This document shows, piece after piece, positions 18,148 through 27,459 of a DNA stretch of 64,000 nt. Position numbers and translations under genes: made by a program. How positions within the stretch are numbered: position 1 is the stretch's first letter; the number at the start of each line of letters is the position of its first letter. Source of the stretch: Bradyrhizobium campsiandrae (GTDB taxonomy: Bacteria > Pseudomonadota > Alphaproteobacteria > Rhizobiales > Xanthobacteraceae); NCBI RefSeq assembly GCF_014529705.1, contig NZ_JAANIH010000010.1, positions 62,001-126,000 of the forward strand, written 5' to 3'. Under the pieces are notes generated by a model. It made no database searches, was not told where the DNA came from, and saw only the letters and a program-made list of their open reading frames with translations.

Positions 18148-18171
18148 TGGCGGACCGGGTGGGATTCGAAC
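18148..18171 (-). other. tRNA 3'-end fragment
   Basis: On the minus strand the 24 bases carry GTTCGAATCC, the T-loop signature, followed by the 3' T-stem strand, a seven-base acceptor strand CCGGTCC, G and CCA. The T-stem partner and the rest of a tRNA are missing upstream, so this is a scar and not a working tRNA. It abuts the recombinase remnant, as expected for an old integration junction. Confidence 0.65.
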
Positions 18172-18372
18172 ATATACGCCGAAGTAATCGGCTTGCGCTT
18201 GGCTACGCCGTGAGCAATGTCGGCTTTCGGGACGCCGCAAGCGGCAGTCGAACGGCCGGAAAGGTGGCGCATTGCGGTCAAAGTACAGTAGCCTGCTGAA
18301 CGGCCGCTTTCCCGGCTTGGGCGCCCAGAAGCGGTCGGGCAGCTTGCCACCCCATACTCGCCTTCTTCAAAG

Positions 18373-18465
18373 CGCTCTGATTATGCCGAACTGCCGCATG
18401 GCCGACAGCAGACGCAGCAGCCGCCGAACTCGGCCATGCGGCATAATCCATCTTACGGCATAATG
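18373..18465 (-). repeat. Right terminal inverted repeat of the RIT element
   Basis: Reverse complement matches 12368-12460 at 90 of 93 positions. Outside it, on the ardC side, there is an extra 20-bp perfect palindrome (18470-18489) built from two TTATGCCG motifs facing each other around GATATC. The left end lacks that palindrome, so the two ends of the element are not symmetrical. Confidence 0.9.
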
Positions 18466-18469
18466 AACC

Positions 18470-18489
18470 TTATGCCGATATCGGCATAA
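18470..18489. repeat. Perfect palindrome at the right junction
   Basis: Twenty bases read the same on both strands, with TTATGCCG in each arm, sharing the motif of the terminal repeats. It lies directly next to the ACGGT at 18489-18493 and the resumption of ardC, and is a candidate recombinase core site. Confidence 0.7.
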
Positions 18490-18493
18490 CGGT

Positions 18494-18793
18494 CACTGGG
18501 CAGGCGCGGAGCACCGGCTCAACCGGGATCTCTCGCGCTATCATAGCGACCGCAGTGAACGCGCTCGCGAAGAGCTGATCGCGGATCTGGGCGCTTGCTT
18601 CGTCAGCGCCGATCTCGGTATCGTCCCCGAGCTTGAGCCGCGCGCCGATCATGCGAGCTACCTCGCATCCTGGCTCGCGGTCCTCGCCAACGACAGGCGC
18701 TTCATCTTCTCGGCCGCCGCGCACGCGCAGCGGGCCTGCGCCTATTTGCATGGTCTGCAGCCGCAGGCGGTGACTGTGCCGGAGGCGGCCTGA
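18494..18793 (+). pseudogene. ardC: ardC antirestriction gene, 3' part
   Basis: The frame reads HWAGAEHRLNRDLSRYHSDRSERAREELIADLGACFVSADLGI... and ends at TGA 18791-18793 after about 99 residues. This is the C-terminal part of ArdC that normally follows HETVH (HW.G...RLNRD, then AxEELxAELGAAFLxAxLGI). It directly continues the interrupted 5' part, which shows a recent insertion: neither half has decayed. Confidence 0.9.
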
Positions 18794-18871
18794 TGCTCTC
18801 CGATCCAGCCTTTGACTGGGGCTGGCATTCGTCATTCAATTGCATTACATTTCCTTGGAAAGGAGGCGATC

Positions 18872-19177
18872 ATGGCCACAAATGCGCTTGTCCAGACCCG
18901 AATCGACGCTGACGTACGAGACCGCGCGTCCGCCGTGCTCGAGGGCATAGGGCTCACGGTGTCGGACGCCGTGCGCATCCTGCTCACCCGAACCGCCAAT
19001 GAAGGCGCGCTTCCGCTGGAACTCGTCACCAACAGCGAGGCGCATGACGCCTGGTTCCGGATGAAGGTGCAGGATGCGCTGCAGGATACGCGCCCCGACG
19101 TGCCTGACGAGCAGGCCGAGACCCATTTCGCCGCGCGCCGCGCGGACGCCCGGCGCAAGGCCGCCGGCGGATCGTGA
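18872..19177 (+). CDS. RelB/DinJ-family antitoxin
   Basis: 101 residues from ATG 18872, preceded by an AAAGGAGG site. The N-terminus is a ribbon-helix-helix: TNALVQTRIDADVRDRASAVLEGIGLTVSDAVRILLTRTANEGALP, a close match to the RelB/DinJ pattern. The C-terminal part would neutralise the toxin. The stop overlaps the toxin start (GTGA at 19174-19177), which gives coupled translation. RelB-type proteins with their toxin usually repress their own promoter. Confidence 0.9.
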   Translation: MATNALVQTRIDADVRDRASAVLEGIGLTVSDAVRILLTRTANEGALPLELVTNSEAHDAWFRMKVQDALQDTRPDVPDEQAETHFAARRADARRKAAGGS

Positions 19178-19467
19178 AACTCGTCTGGTCGGCCTTCGCG
19201 CTCGCCGATCGCGACGGCATCTTCACCCATATCGAAGCGGACAATCCGCGCGCGGCGATCGCCGTCGACGAGCGGATCGCCACCGCAGCGCGCCGCTTGG
19301 TCGACTTTCCGGAGAGCGGCCGTCCCGGCCGCGTCGCCGGCACGCGCGAGCTCGTCATCACCGGCACGCCCTATGTGGCAGCCTACGCCGTGACCGCTGA
19401 GACGATCCGAATTCTGCGCGTCCTGCACGGCGCCCAAAGATGGCCGGATGAGCTGCCGCAAGGCTGA
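19174..19467 (+). CDS. RelE/ParE-family toxin
   Basis: 97 residues, starting with GTG in overlap with the antitoxin stop. The sequence KLVWSAFALADRDGIFTHIEADNPRAAIAVDERIATAARRLVDFPESGRPGRVAGTRELVITGTPYVAAYAVTAETIRILRVLHGAQRWP has the ParE/RelE core: WS..A..D, the RPGR..GTRELVI segment and the RILRVLHGAQ.WP end. Whether it cuts mRNA on the ribosome (RelE) or poisons gyrase (ParE) cannot be told by eye; the RPGRVAGTRE motif favours the ParE side. Acts in the cytoplasm as a plasmid-maintenance module. Confidence 0.88.
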   Translation: MKLVWSAFALADRDGIFTHIEADNPRAAIAVDERIATAARRLVDFPESGRPGRVAGTRELVITGTPYVAAYAVTAETIRILRVLHGAQRWPDELPQG

Positions 19468-19478
19468 GCCGGCATCAT

Positions 19479-19497
19479 CACCCCTTTTTCTGGGGTG
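19479..19497 (+). terminator. Hairpin after the toxin gene
   Basis: CACCCC and GGGGTG pair around a seven-base, T-rich loop, 11 bases after the toxin stop. There is no T tract after the stem, so termination on the plus strand is uncertain. Confidence 0.4.
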
Positions 19498-19653
19498 GCA
19501 GTTGGAGGCTGCGAGGCAGATCGTAGGGCAGCCGCGGCGACATCATGCTTCTGGATGAACGAACACCGGCGATTTTCTCAGCCCCGCCCGCAAAGGCAAA
19601 GCCCTTCTCGCGTCCCGATCGCCTCACCTCAGACGCGATTCGCTCAACCGCTC

Positions 19654-19691
19654 TTGACTCTCGCCCCAACAACACAGAACAAATAGAGAAC
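19654..19691 (+). promoter_or_regulatory. SOS promoter with LexA box for imuA-imuB-dnaE2
   Basis: GAAC-N7-GAAC at 19677-19691 is the alphaproteobacterial LexA operator. A TTGACT -35 hexamer lies at 19654-19659, and the box would cover the -10 region about 17-18 bases downstream. It lies 38 bases before the imuA start. Repression by LexA and induction by DNA damage is the expected mode. Confidence 0.85.
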
Positions 19692-19728
19692 ATGATGCAA
19701 GAGCCATCGCAGGAGGTCAAGGATCAAC

Positions 19729-20481
19729 GTGCGGCCGCAGCCCGCCATAGAGTCGTTGCGCGCGCAAATCGAGAAGATCGAGGGTCGAACCCCGCGCGCG
19801 AAATCGGTGCTTCCATTCGGAATCGCCGAGGTGGACTCACGACTTCCCGGCGGAGGGCTGGCACTCGGCGCTCTGCACGAGGTGGCGGGCGGCGGATTCG
19901 GCGCCGTTGACGGCGCGGCCGCAGCCCTCTTCGCCGGCGGCGTCGCAGCGCGGACGAAAGGCAAGGTCCTGTGGTGTATCACGCGCCCAGACCTTTTCGC
20001 GCCCGCACTTGCCCAGGCAGGTTTGCCGCCCGACAGGGTGATCTACGTCGAGGCGGGTGACGACAAGTCGCTTCTCGCCTGCATGGAGGAGGGTCTTCGT
20101 CATGGCGGACTGGGCGCCGTCGTTGGCGAGGTCGCGCGTCTCTCGATGACTGCGTCACGGCGACTCCAACTCGCCGCTGAAGGAGCCGGTACGATCGGTA
20201 TCGCGCTCCGGCGCTGGCGGCGCCAGACCGAGGCAGCCGATTTCGGGCAACCGACCGCAGCCATGACGCGCTGGAGAATTTCGGTGTTGCCCTCGTCGCC
20301 GCTTCCGGTTCCCGGTGTGGGCCGTCATCGATGGCTCGTCGAATTGATCCGCGCCCGCGCGGGCGAGAGTGCAGATTTCGAGTTGGAGGCTTGCGATGAC
20401 ACGGGTTGCCTCGCTCTTCCTGCCGAGCTGGTCGACCGACCGGCTGCGGCGGAAGGGCGGCGACGCGGCGCCTCCGCTTGA
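19729..20481 (+). CDS. imuA: ImuA, SOS mutagenesis accessory protein
   Basis: 250 residues from GTG 19729 (MRPQPAIESLRAQIEKIEG). It has the RecA-like core without an intact Walker A: VLPFGIAEVDSRLPGGGLALGALHEVAGGG. The rest (KVLWCITRPDLFAPALAQAGLPPDRVIYVEAGDDKSLLACMEEGLRHGGLGAVVGEVARLSMTASRRLQLAAEGAGTIGIALR) is typical of ImuA. ImuA works with ImuB and DnaE2 (ImuC) in translesion synthesis. First gene of the three-gene operon; its end overlaps imuB by 86 bases. Confidence 0.93.
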   Translation: MRPQPAIESLRAQIEKIEGRTPRAKSVLPFGIAEVDSRLPGGGLALGALHEVAGGGFGAVDGAAAALFAGGVAARTKGKVLWCITRPDLFAPALAQAGLPPDRVIYVEAGDDKSLLACMEEGLRHGGLGAVVGEVARLSMTASRRLQLAAEGAGTIGIALRRWRRQTEAADFGQPTAAMTRWRISVLPSSPLPVPGVGRHRWLVELIRARAGESADFELEACDDTGCLALPAELVDRPAAAEGRRRGASA

Positions 20482-21919
20482 GGCCCCGCTCATCCTGATC
20501 GGCCGGGAAGGAAGCCGGCGCGTGGTGGTGTCGGCGGATGCCGCCGCGCGAGCGGCCGGCCTGCGGCCTGGCATGGCGGTCGCGAAGGCGCAGGTCCTCG
20601 TACGGGACTTGCTCATCCAGGATGCCGATCCGGTCGCAGATTTCGAGGCGCTCGAGCGCCTCGCCTTATGGGTGCTGCAACGCTTTGCCCCCATCGTCGC
20701 GGTGGATGGCGACGACGGCATCGTGATCGACACCACGGGCGCCGACCATCTCCATGGCGGTGAAGAGGCGATGCTCGATGCGCTCGTCGGGCGCCTTGCC
20801 ATGTCCGGCATCGCCGCGCGGGCCGCCGTCGCCGACAGCTGGGGCGCCGCGCACGCCTTCGCCCGCTATCTCGCGCAGCCAGCTTTCGTGGCAGCACCCG
20901 GGCATGGGCCGGCGACGGTCTCGCCGTTGCCGCTGGAAGCGCTGCGCCTGCCCGCCGCCACGACCCACGATCTGCGTGTGCTCGGCTTCGAGTGGATCGG
21001 GGACCTCCTATTGCAGCCGCGTGCGCCGCTGACGCTTCGTTTCGGTCCCGAGCTCGGGCTGCGGCTCGATCAGGCGATCGGCGCGGCGGCGGAGCCGATC
21101 GATCCGGTTCGGCCGGCCGATCTCATCGAGGTCCGGCGCAGTTTTGCCGAACCGATCGGCGCCGCCGAGACCATCGCGCGTTACATCAGCAAGCTCGTCG
21201 TCGCGCTGTGCGAACGCCTTGAGGAAATCGACCTCGGTGCGCGACGGCTAGATCTTCATCTGCGGCGCGTCGACAACCAGCGCCAGGCAATCCGCGTCGG
21301 CATGGCTGTGCCCGTTCGCGACGCGAAGCGCCTCACCCGCCTCTTGTGCGACAGGATCGAGACGATCGATCCCGGCTTCGGCATTGAAGTCCTGACCCTC
21401 GTCGCAAGCATCGCCGAACCATTGGTCCGCAAGCAGACCGTCAGCGCGCTCATCGAAGAGGCCATCCCCGATGTGTCTGACCTGATCGACACGCTGGCCA
21501 ACCGCGTCGGTGAGCGCGCCATCTACCGCGCGGCGCCGCTATCGAGCGACGTGCCCGAGCGGGCCGTCGCTCGAATTCCTGCGATGGCGCCCGATACCGG
21601 CGCCACCTGGCCGGGCCATTGGCCGCGACCGGCCCGCCTGCTGCCGCGCCCCGAGCCGATTGAGACCGTCGCGCTCTTGCCCGACCATCCGCCGGTCACT
21701 TTTACCTGGCGTGGTATCCGCCGCCGTGTGCGACGGGCCGACGGGCCCGAGCGCGTGTTCGGCGAATGGTGGAAGCGTGATGCCGAACTCGTCGCGGTGC
21801 GCGACTATTTCCGGCTCGAGGACGAGGCCGGCGAGCGATATTGGGTGTATCGCGCCGGCGACGGCGAAGACGCTGCGACCGGATCGCATCGCTGGTTCAT
21901 GCACGGGGTGTTCGGATGA
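20396..21919 (+). CDS. imuB: ImuB, inactive Y-family polymerase
   Basis: 507 residues from ATG 20396 ([21 protein letters not shown]), inside the end of imuA. It follows the Y-family fold ([72 protein letters not shown]), but the polymerase acidic residues are not in the usual DxD/SxDE pattern, as in known ImuB. ImuB is a scaffold linking DnaE2 to the beta clamp. The C-terminus ends in an ERYWVYR...RWFMHGVFG segment. Its stop overlaps the dnaE2 start by ATGA. Confidence 0.93.
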   Translation: MTRVASLFLPSWSTDRLRRKGGDAAPPLEAPLILIGREGSRRVVVSADAAARAAGLRPGMAVAKAQVLVRDLLIQDADPVADFEALERLALWVLQRFAPIVAVDGDDGIVIDTTGADHLHGGEEAMLDALVGRLAMSGIAARAAVADSWGAAHAFARYLAQPAFVAAPGHGPATVSPLPLEALRLPAATTHDLRVLGFEWIGDLLLQPRAPLTLRFGPELGLRLDQAIGAAAEPIDPVRPADLIEVRRSFAEPIGAAETIARYISKLVVALCERLEEIDLGARRLDLHLRRVDNQRQAIRVGMAVPVRDAKRLTRLLCDRIETIDPGFGIEVLTLVASIAEPLVRKQTVSALIEEAIPDVSDLIDTLANRVGERAIYRAAPLSSDVPERAVARIPAMAPDTGATWPGHWPRPARLLPRPEPIETVALLPDHPPVTFTWRGIRRRVRRADGPERVFGEWWKRDAELVAVRDYFRLEDEAGERYWVYRAGDGEDAATGSHRWFMHGVFG

Positions 21920-24900
21920 GCACCCATCGCTATGTCGAGTTGCAAACGACATCGCACTTCAGCTTCCTGCGCGGAGCCTCCTCGGCCGACGAGCTCTTCG
22001 CCCAGGCGGCGGTGCAGGGCATCGAGGCGCTCGCGATCGTCGACCGCAACAGCCTCGCCGGCATCGTGCGCGCACACGAAGCTTCGAAGGCAACCGGCGT
22101 GCGCCTGATCGTCGGCTGCCGCCTCGATCTCTCCGACGGCATGTCGCTCTTGGTCTATCCGAGCGACCGGTCCGCTTATTCGCGGCTCTGCCGATTGCTC
22201 TCGCTAGGCAAGCGACGCGCCGGCAAGGGCAAGTGCAGCCTCGGATGGGCCGATGTCGTTGCTTACGGCGAGGGCCTCATCGTGGTGCTCGTGCCGGACA
22301 CGGCCGATGATGATTGCCGATTGCACCTGCGCCAGCTGCACGACGCATTCGCCGATCGCGCCTATATGGCGCTCACGCTCCGGCGCCGGCCGAACGATCA
22401 ACTGCGGCTTCACGCGCTCTCGAACGCCGCTGCGGCCGCGAAGGTCCGAACCGTCGTGACCAATGACGTCCTCTTCCACGCGCCCGATCGCCGGATCCTG
22501 CAGGACGTTGTCACATGCATCCGGCACAACGTCACGATCGACGCGCTCGGCGATCGGCGCGAGCGGCATGCCGATCGCTTTCTCAAGCCGCCCGAGGAGA
22601 TGCATCGCCTCTTCACGCGTTACTCCGACGCTTTGGCGCGCACGCTTGAAATCGCCGATCGCTGCCGTTTTTCGCTCGACGAGCTCGCCTATCAATATCC
22701 GGAGGAGCGCGACGATCCTTCGCTCTCGCCGCAGGAGACGCTTGAAAAGCTCACCTGGGAGGGCGCGGCGACGCGCTATCCCGAAGGGCTGCCCGACGAG
22801 GTGCGCGCTGTCCTCCAGCACGAGCTGCGCCTCATCAACAAACTCGACTACGCGCCGTATTTCCTGACGGTTAACAGCATCGTCAGGTTCGCGCGCTCAC
22901 GCGACATCCTGTGCCAGGGACGCGGCTCGGCCGCGAATTCCGCCGTCTGCTACGTTCTCGGCATCACCTCGATCGATCCCGGACGCAACGACCTGTTGTT
23001 CGAGCGCTTCGTCAGCGAAGAGCGCCGCGAGCCGCCCGACATCGACGTCGATTTTGAACACGAAAGGCGAGAGATCGTCATGCAGTGGGTGTTCGAGACC
23101 TACGGCCGCGATCATGCCGCTCTGTGCTCGACCGTGATCCGTTATCGCACGAAAGGCGCATTGCGCGATGTCGGCAAGGCGCTCGGCCTGCCCGAAGATC
23201 TGATTTCGTCGCTCTCCGGCCAGGTTTGGGGCTGGTCCGAGGAAGGCGTTGAAAATCGCCATGTCGAGGAGCTCAACCTCAATCTTGCCGATCGACGGCT
23301 GCGATTGACGCTCGATCTCGCGCGCCAGCTCATGGGCGCGCCACGACATCTCTCACAGCACCCCGGCGGCTTTGTCTTGACCCACGATCGGCTCGACGAT
23401 CTCGTGCCGATCGAACCGGCGAGCATGAAGGACCGGCAGGTCATCGAGTGGGACAAGGACGATATCGACGCGTTGCGATTTATGAAGGTCGACGTCCTCG
23501 CCTTGGGCATGCTCACCTGCATGAAGAAGGGTCTCGATCTGCTCGCGCACCACAAGGGCGTCGAGCTCGACCTTGCGACGATTCCTGCCGAGGATCCTCG
23601 TACCTACGCCATGATCAGGAAGGCCGATACGCTCGGGACGTTTCAGATCGAAAGCCGTGCGCAGATGTCGATGCTTCCGCGCCTAAAGCCGCGAACCTAT
23701 TACGACCTTGTCGTCCAGGTGGCGATCGTTCGGCCTGGCCCGATCCAAGGCGATATGGTCCATCCCTATCTTCGCCGCCGCGAAGGACGCGAGCCCGTCC
23801 ATTATCCCAAGCCCGAGCTCGAACAGGTGCTCGGAAAAACCTTGGGCGTGCCCCTGTTTCAAGAGCAAGCGATGCGGGTGGCGATCACCTGCGCGGGCTT
23901 CACGCCCGGCGAAGCCGATATGCTGCGCAAATCGATGGCCACGTTCAAGTTCACGGGCGGGGTCTCATCGTTCAGGACCAAACTGATCGACGGCATGGTC
24001 GCCAACGGATACGAGCGCGATTTCGCTGAGCAGACGTTTCGCCAATTGGAAGGGTTCGGTTCGTATGGATTCCCGGAAAGTCATGCAGCTTCGTTCGCGT
24101 TGATCGCCTATGCGAGCGCCTGGCTGAAATGCTGGCATCCGGATGTCTTCTGCGCGGCTTTGCTCAACAGCCAGCCCATGGGTTTTTATGCGCCGGCGCA
24201 GATCGTAAGAGACGCGATCGGGCATGGCATCGAGGTACGGCCGGTCTGCGTCACGGCCTCGCGCTGGGATTGCACGCTGGAGCCAACCCGCGACGAAAGC
24301 CGCTTTGCGGTCAGGCTCGGCCTGCGGATGGTTCGCGGTCTCGCCAATGGCCACGCCGCCCGGATCCTCGCGGCCCGCACCGATAAACCCTTCGCCTCGG
24401 TCGACGACCTCTGGCGCCGCTCCGACGTGCCGCAAGCCGCACTCGTTCTCCTGGCCGAGGCAGATGCATTTCGGCCGGCCCTCGGTCTCGCCCGGCGCGA
24501 GGCGCTGTGGGCGATCAAGGCTCTCAGGGACGAACCTTTGCCGTTATTCGTGGCCGCCGCGGCGCGCGATCACGGATCGAGCGCCGAGCTCAACGAACCC
24601 GCGGTGGCGCTGCAATCGATGAAAACGGGCGGCGAAGTCGTCGAAGACTACCGGCATGTCGGCTTGTCATTGCGCAGTCACCCGGTCTCGTTTCTTCGCA
24701 GCGACCTGCATCGTCGGCGCATCGTCTCCTGCGCGGAGGCGATGGAATCGCGCGACGGCCGCCGGCTCGAAGCAGCCGGCATCGTCCTGGTCCGCCAGCG
24801 GCCCGGGTCAGCGAAGGGCGTGATGTTCATCACATTGGAGGACGAGACAGGCATTGCCAACCTCGTCGTCTGGCCGAAGGTCTTCGAAACCAATCGCCGC

Positions 24901-25188
24901 GCCATCATGGCGGCGAGCATGATCGCCGTGCACGGCCGCATCCAGCGCGAGGGCGACGTGGTTCATCTGGTCGCGCAGCGGATCGTCGACCTGTCGGGCG
25001 AGCTGGCCAGCGTCGGCGAGCGCGAGGCCAGCTTTCCGCTGCCTTACGGTCGCGGCGATCAGGTCCGCAACGGCGGTTCGGCCCCCGATCCACGCGAGCG
25101 GGCGCCGAGGGCGGTGCGAACGCGCGACATCTATGTGCCAGACCTCCATATCGACACCATCAAGGTGAAAACGCGAAATTTCCACTAG
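21916..25188 (+). CDS. dnaE2: Error-prone DNA polymerase DnaE2 (ImuC)
   Basis: 1,090 residues from ATG 21916. The N-terminal PHP domain ([44 protein letters not shown]) is followed by the C-family polymerase palm with [21 protein letters not shown], an acidic catalytic motif of this family. The fingers and C-terminal OB fold ([24 protein letters not shown]) complete the protein. Length and domain order are normal, so it should be an active translesion polymerase. Third gene of the LexA-controlled operon. Confidence 0.95.
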   Translation: MSTHRYVELQTTSHFSFLRGASSADELFAQAAVQGIEALAIVDRNSLAGIVRAHEASKATGVRLIVGCRLDLSDGMSLLVYPSDRSAYSRLCRLLSLGKRRAGKGKCSLGWADVVAYGEGLIVVLVPDTADDDCRLHLRQLHDAFADRAYMALTLRRRPNDQLRLHALSNAAAAAKVRTVVTNDVLFHAPDRRILQDVVTCIRHNVTIDALGDRRERHADRFLKPPEEMHRLFTRYSDALARTLEIADRCRFSLDELAYQYPEERDDPSLSPQETLEKLTWEGAATRYPEGLPDEVRAVLQHELRLINKLDYAPYFLTVNSIVRFARSRDILCQGRGSAANSAVCYVLGITSIDPGRNDLLFERFVSEERREPPDIDVDFEHERREIVMQWVFETYGRDHAALCSTVIRYRTKGALRDVGKALGLPEDLISSLSGQVWGWSEEGVENRHVEELNLNLADRRLRLTLDLARQLMGAPRHLSQHPGGFVLTHDRLDDLVPIEPASMKDRQVIEWDKDDIDALRFMKVDVLALGMLTCMKKGLDLLAHHKGVELDLATIPAEDPRTYAMIRKADTLGTFQIESRAQMSMLPRLKPRTYYDLVVQVAIVRPGPIQGDMVHPYLRRREGREPVHYPKPELEQVLGKTLGVPLFQEQAMRVAITCAGFTPGEADMLRKSMATFKFTGGVSSFRTKLIDGMVANGYERDFAEQTFRQLEGFGSYGFPESHAASFALIAYASAWLKCWHPDVFCAALLNSQPMGFYAPAQIVRDAIGHGIEVRPVCVTASRWDCTLEPTRDESRFAVRLGLRMVRGLANGHAARILAARTDKPFASVDDLWRRSDVPQAALVLLAEADAFRPALGLARREALWAIKALRDEPLPLFVAAAARDHGSSAELNEPAVALQSMKTGGEVVEDYRHVGLSLRSHPVSFLRSDLHRRRIVSCAEAMESRDGRRLEAAGIVLVRQRPGSAKGVMFITLEDETGIANLVVWPKVFETNRRAIMAASMIAVHGRIQREGDVVHLVAQRIVDLSGELASVGEREASFPLPYGRGDQVRNGGSAPDPRERAPRAVRTRDIYVPDLHIDTIKVKTRNFH

Positions 25189-25315
25189 CGGCGGCCGCGA
25201 AACTAAATCCGTTTCACAGTTGAAAGCATTCGAGGGCCGATCAACAATACCGCTGCAATTACCATAAGGATCGGAAATCAACGCAACGGACCGATCCAGC
25301 CCCAGGGAGATGCAA

Positions 25316-25501
25316 ATGGCCGACGACAAATCGAAACGAGGCAATGCCGACCGTCGGCGCGTCGCCGGCGGCGAAGGGTACGAAGTCAGTTATTTCGCCA
25401 AAAAGCACGGCATCACGAAGGACCAAGCCGAGGGCCTGATCAAGCGGATCGGCAATGATCGCAACAAACTCAACGCAGCCGCCGAAAAGCTGAAGAAATA
25501 A
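25316..25501 (+). CDS. DUF3606-family small protein
   Basis: 61 residues from ATG 25316; the in-frame ATG at 25310 would add two residues. It reads MADDKSKRGNADRRRVAGGEGYEVSYFAKKHGITKDQAEGLIKRIGNDRNKLNAAAEKLKK. The EVSYFAKKHGI..DQA..LI...G.DR..L...A..LK pattern is DUF3606, a short helical family of unknown function that often lies near stress and repair genes. AGGGAGA lies before the start. It sits between dnaE2 and ligD. Confidence 0.8.
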   Translation: MADDKSKRGNADRRRVAGGEGYEVSYFAKKHGITKDQAEGLIKRIGNDRNKLNAAAEKLKK

Positions 25502-25566
25502 ACGCAGCGCGGCGAAAGGCTGTTCATCCAGGACAGTTACGCGATCAAAGGACAGGTCGTTCGATT

Positions 25567-27456
25567 ATGGCGACGACGCCCAAAACAAAAGCAAGATCGA
25601 CCGCACGCGAGACGAAGTCTTCGTCGGCGCGAACATCCGCGGTGGCGCCGGCATTCCGTCCCGTTCAGCTCGCTACGCTGGTCGACGCGGTCCCGGCCGG
25701 CGACCGCTGGATTCACGAGATGAAATATGACGGCTATCGCACGCTCGTCGCCGTCGGCGGGGGCGAGGCGCGTGCCTATACCCGTTCGGGCCTCGACTGG
25801 TCCGGCCGCTTTCCCTCGATTCTCTCCGATGCCCGTAAGCTCAAGGTCCGCTCTGCTCTGATTGACGGCGAGGCGGTCGTGCTCGATCCCGAGGGGCGCT
25901 CGAATTTCCAGAAGCTGCAGGGCGCGCTGAAGGGCGCGCCGGCGAGCATCGACTATTTCGCGTTCGATCTGCTCGAACTCAATGGGGATGATCTCACCAG
26001 CCTTCCCCTTCTCAAGCGAAAAGCCAAGCTCAAGGACATTCTTCCCGCGAAGGGCACCCACATCCGCTACTCGGATCATATCCAGGGAAACGGCGAGAGA
26101 CTGCTCAAGAGCTTTTGTGCGGCCGGGCTCGAGGGTGTCGTCTCTAAGCTCGCCAACTCGCGATATGTCGGCGCACGCGCCGGCAGCTGGGTGAAAACCA
26201 AATGCATCAAGCGGCAGGAATTCGTCATCGCCGGCTGGACGCCGTCCGACAAGAGCCGCGCCTTCCGGTCGCTCATTCTCGCCGTCCATGACGGCGGCAC
26301 GCTCCGCTACGCCGGAAAGGTCGGCACGGGCTTCGATACGGCCGAACTCGCGCGCCTGATGAAGATCATGGCGCCACTCGAACAGAAGGCAGCGACGGTC
26401 GAGGCACCACGCGCCGAGGTCCGCGGCGCGCATTGGCTGCGGCCGAGGCTCGTGGCCGAGATCGCCTATACCGAGATGACCAACGAGGGAACGCTTCGGC
26501 ACCCCAGCTATCTCGGGCTGCGCGAGGACAAGAAGCCCGAGGCCGTCGTGCTCGAGACTGAGCATCACGCCGCCGAACTGCCGGCGCCGGCGACAAGCAC
26601 GGTCGTCATCACAAGCCGCGACCGCGTCATTTATCCGGAAGCCAATATCACCAAAGGCCAGCTCGCCGACCACTATGCGGCTGTCGCCGAGATCATGCTG
26701 CCCTGGATCGGCAGCCGGCCGATCAGCCTTGTCCGCTGCCCACAGGGCCGCGCAAAGCAATGCTTCTTCCAGAAGCACGATGCCGGAAGCTTCGGCGAGA
26801 CGGTTCACCACATTGGGATTGTCGAGAAGGATGGCCACGAAGAGCCCTATCTCTATATCGACGATGCCGATGGGCTCATGACCTGCGTGCAGATGGGAAC
26901 GATCGAATTCCATGGCTGGGGCGCGCGTATCGAAGATGTCGAGAAGGCGGATCGGCTGATCTTCGATCTCGACCCCGATGAAGGGCTCGATTTTGAGGCG
27001 GTTCGCGAGGCTGCCTTCCAATTCCGCGACATCCTGAAATCGATGGGCCTCGAGACGTTTCCGATGGTGACCGGCGGCAAGGGCGTGCATGTCATCGCGC
27101 CGCTCACGCCGAAAGCCGAATGGCCGCAAGTCAAGGACTTCGCCTATCGCCTCGCGCAGGCGGTCGCGCAGAACGATCCGAAGCATTTCACTGCGGCGCT
27201 TGCAAAGTCCCGGCGCAAGGGGCGCATCTTCGTCGACTATCTGCGCAACCAGCGCGGCGCGACAGCGGTCATGCCCTACAGCGCCCGCACGCGCGCCGGC
27301 GCCTCGGTTGCCGCGCCGATAAGCTGGGGCGAGATGAAGACCATCGACTCGCCGGCGCATTTTCACATCGGCGATGCACCGGAGCTGGTGCGCCGCACGA
27401 GCTCCAAAACCCTGGCAGGCTGGGGCCGTGCCGAACAAGTTTTGCCCGATATCTAA
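25567..27456 (+). CDS. ligD: LigD, ATP-dependent ligase plus primase-polymerase
   Basis: 629 residues. The N-terminal ligase domain carries the lysine nucleophile in EMKYDGYR (Lys53) and downstream GLEGVVSKLANSRY and SWVKTKC boxes. From about residue 340 on, an archaeo-eukaryotic-primase-type polymerase domain is present (VIYPEANITKGQLADHYAAVAEIMLPWI; LIFDLDPDEGLDFEAVREAA; TGGKGVHVIAPL; KGRIFVDYLRNQRGATAV). There is no phosphoesterase domain, so this is the two-domain form in ligase-polymerase order. LigD serves non-homologous end joining with Ku, but no ku gene is visible in the window. XthA follows after three bases. Confidence 0.93.
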   Translation: MATTPKTKARSTARETKSSSARTSAVAPAFRPVQLATLVDAVPAGDRWIHEMKYDGYRTLVAVGGGEARAYTRSGLDWSGRFPSILSDARKLKVRSALIDGEAVVLDPEGRSNFQKLQGALKGAPASIDYFAFDLLELNGDDLTSLPLLKRKAKLKDILPAKGTHIRYSDHIQGNGERLLKSFCAAGLEGVVSKLANSRYVGARAGSWVKTKCIKRQEFVIAGWTPSDKSRAFRSLILAVHDGGTLRYAGKVGTGFDTAELARLMKIMAPLEQKAATVEAPRAEVRGAHWLRPRLVAEIAYTEMTNEGTLRHPSYLGLREDKKPEAVVLETEHHAAELPAPATSTVVITSRDRVIYPEANITKGQLADHYAAVAEIMLPWIGSRPISLVRCPQGRAKQCFFQKHDAGSFGETVHHIGIVEKDGHEEPYLYIDDADGLMTCVQMGTIEFHGWGARIEDVEKADRLIFDLDPDEGLDFEAVREAAFQFRDILKSMGLETFPMVTGGKGVHVIAPLTPKAEWPQVKDFAYRLAQAVAQNDPKHFTAALAKSRRKGRIFVDYLRNQRGATAVMPYSARTRAGASVAAPISWGEMKTIDSPAHFHIGDAPELVRRTSSKTLAGWGRAEQVLPDI

Positions 27457-27459
27457 TCC

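Larger units (their letters stand above)
12362..18493. mobile_element. Recombinase-in-trio (RIT) element with cargo, inserted in ardC
   Basis: Three tyrosine recombinase genes, each overlapping the next by ATGA, lie on the minus strand at one end. The whole segment is bounded by 93-bp inverted repeats (12368-12460 and 18373-18465) with only three mismatches. ACGGT occurs at both outer junctions (12362-12366 and 18489-18493). ardC sequence is interrupted exactly here and resumes on the other side. This fits the RIT family (three adjacent overlapping recombinases, inverted ends). About 2.7 kb of cargo lies between the recombinases and the right end: a LysR gene, an ABM-like gene, a decayed serine recombinase end and a tRNA 3' fragment. 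Precise joining through ACGGT would leave ardC one base short, so the exact crossover position is uncertain. Confidence 0.85.

Noticed and set aside
18148..18171. A working tRNA gene
   Set aside because: Only the 3' T-loop to CCA part is present; the D arm, anticodon arm and 5' acceptor strand cannot be found upstream.
19478..19720. 80-codon minus-strand frame before imuA
   Set aside because: It would run antisense across the LexA box and the imuA promoter, and has no homology I recognise.
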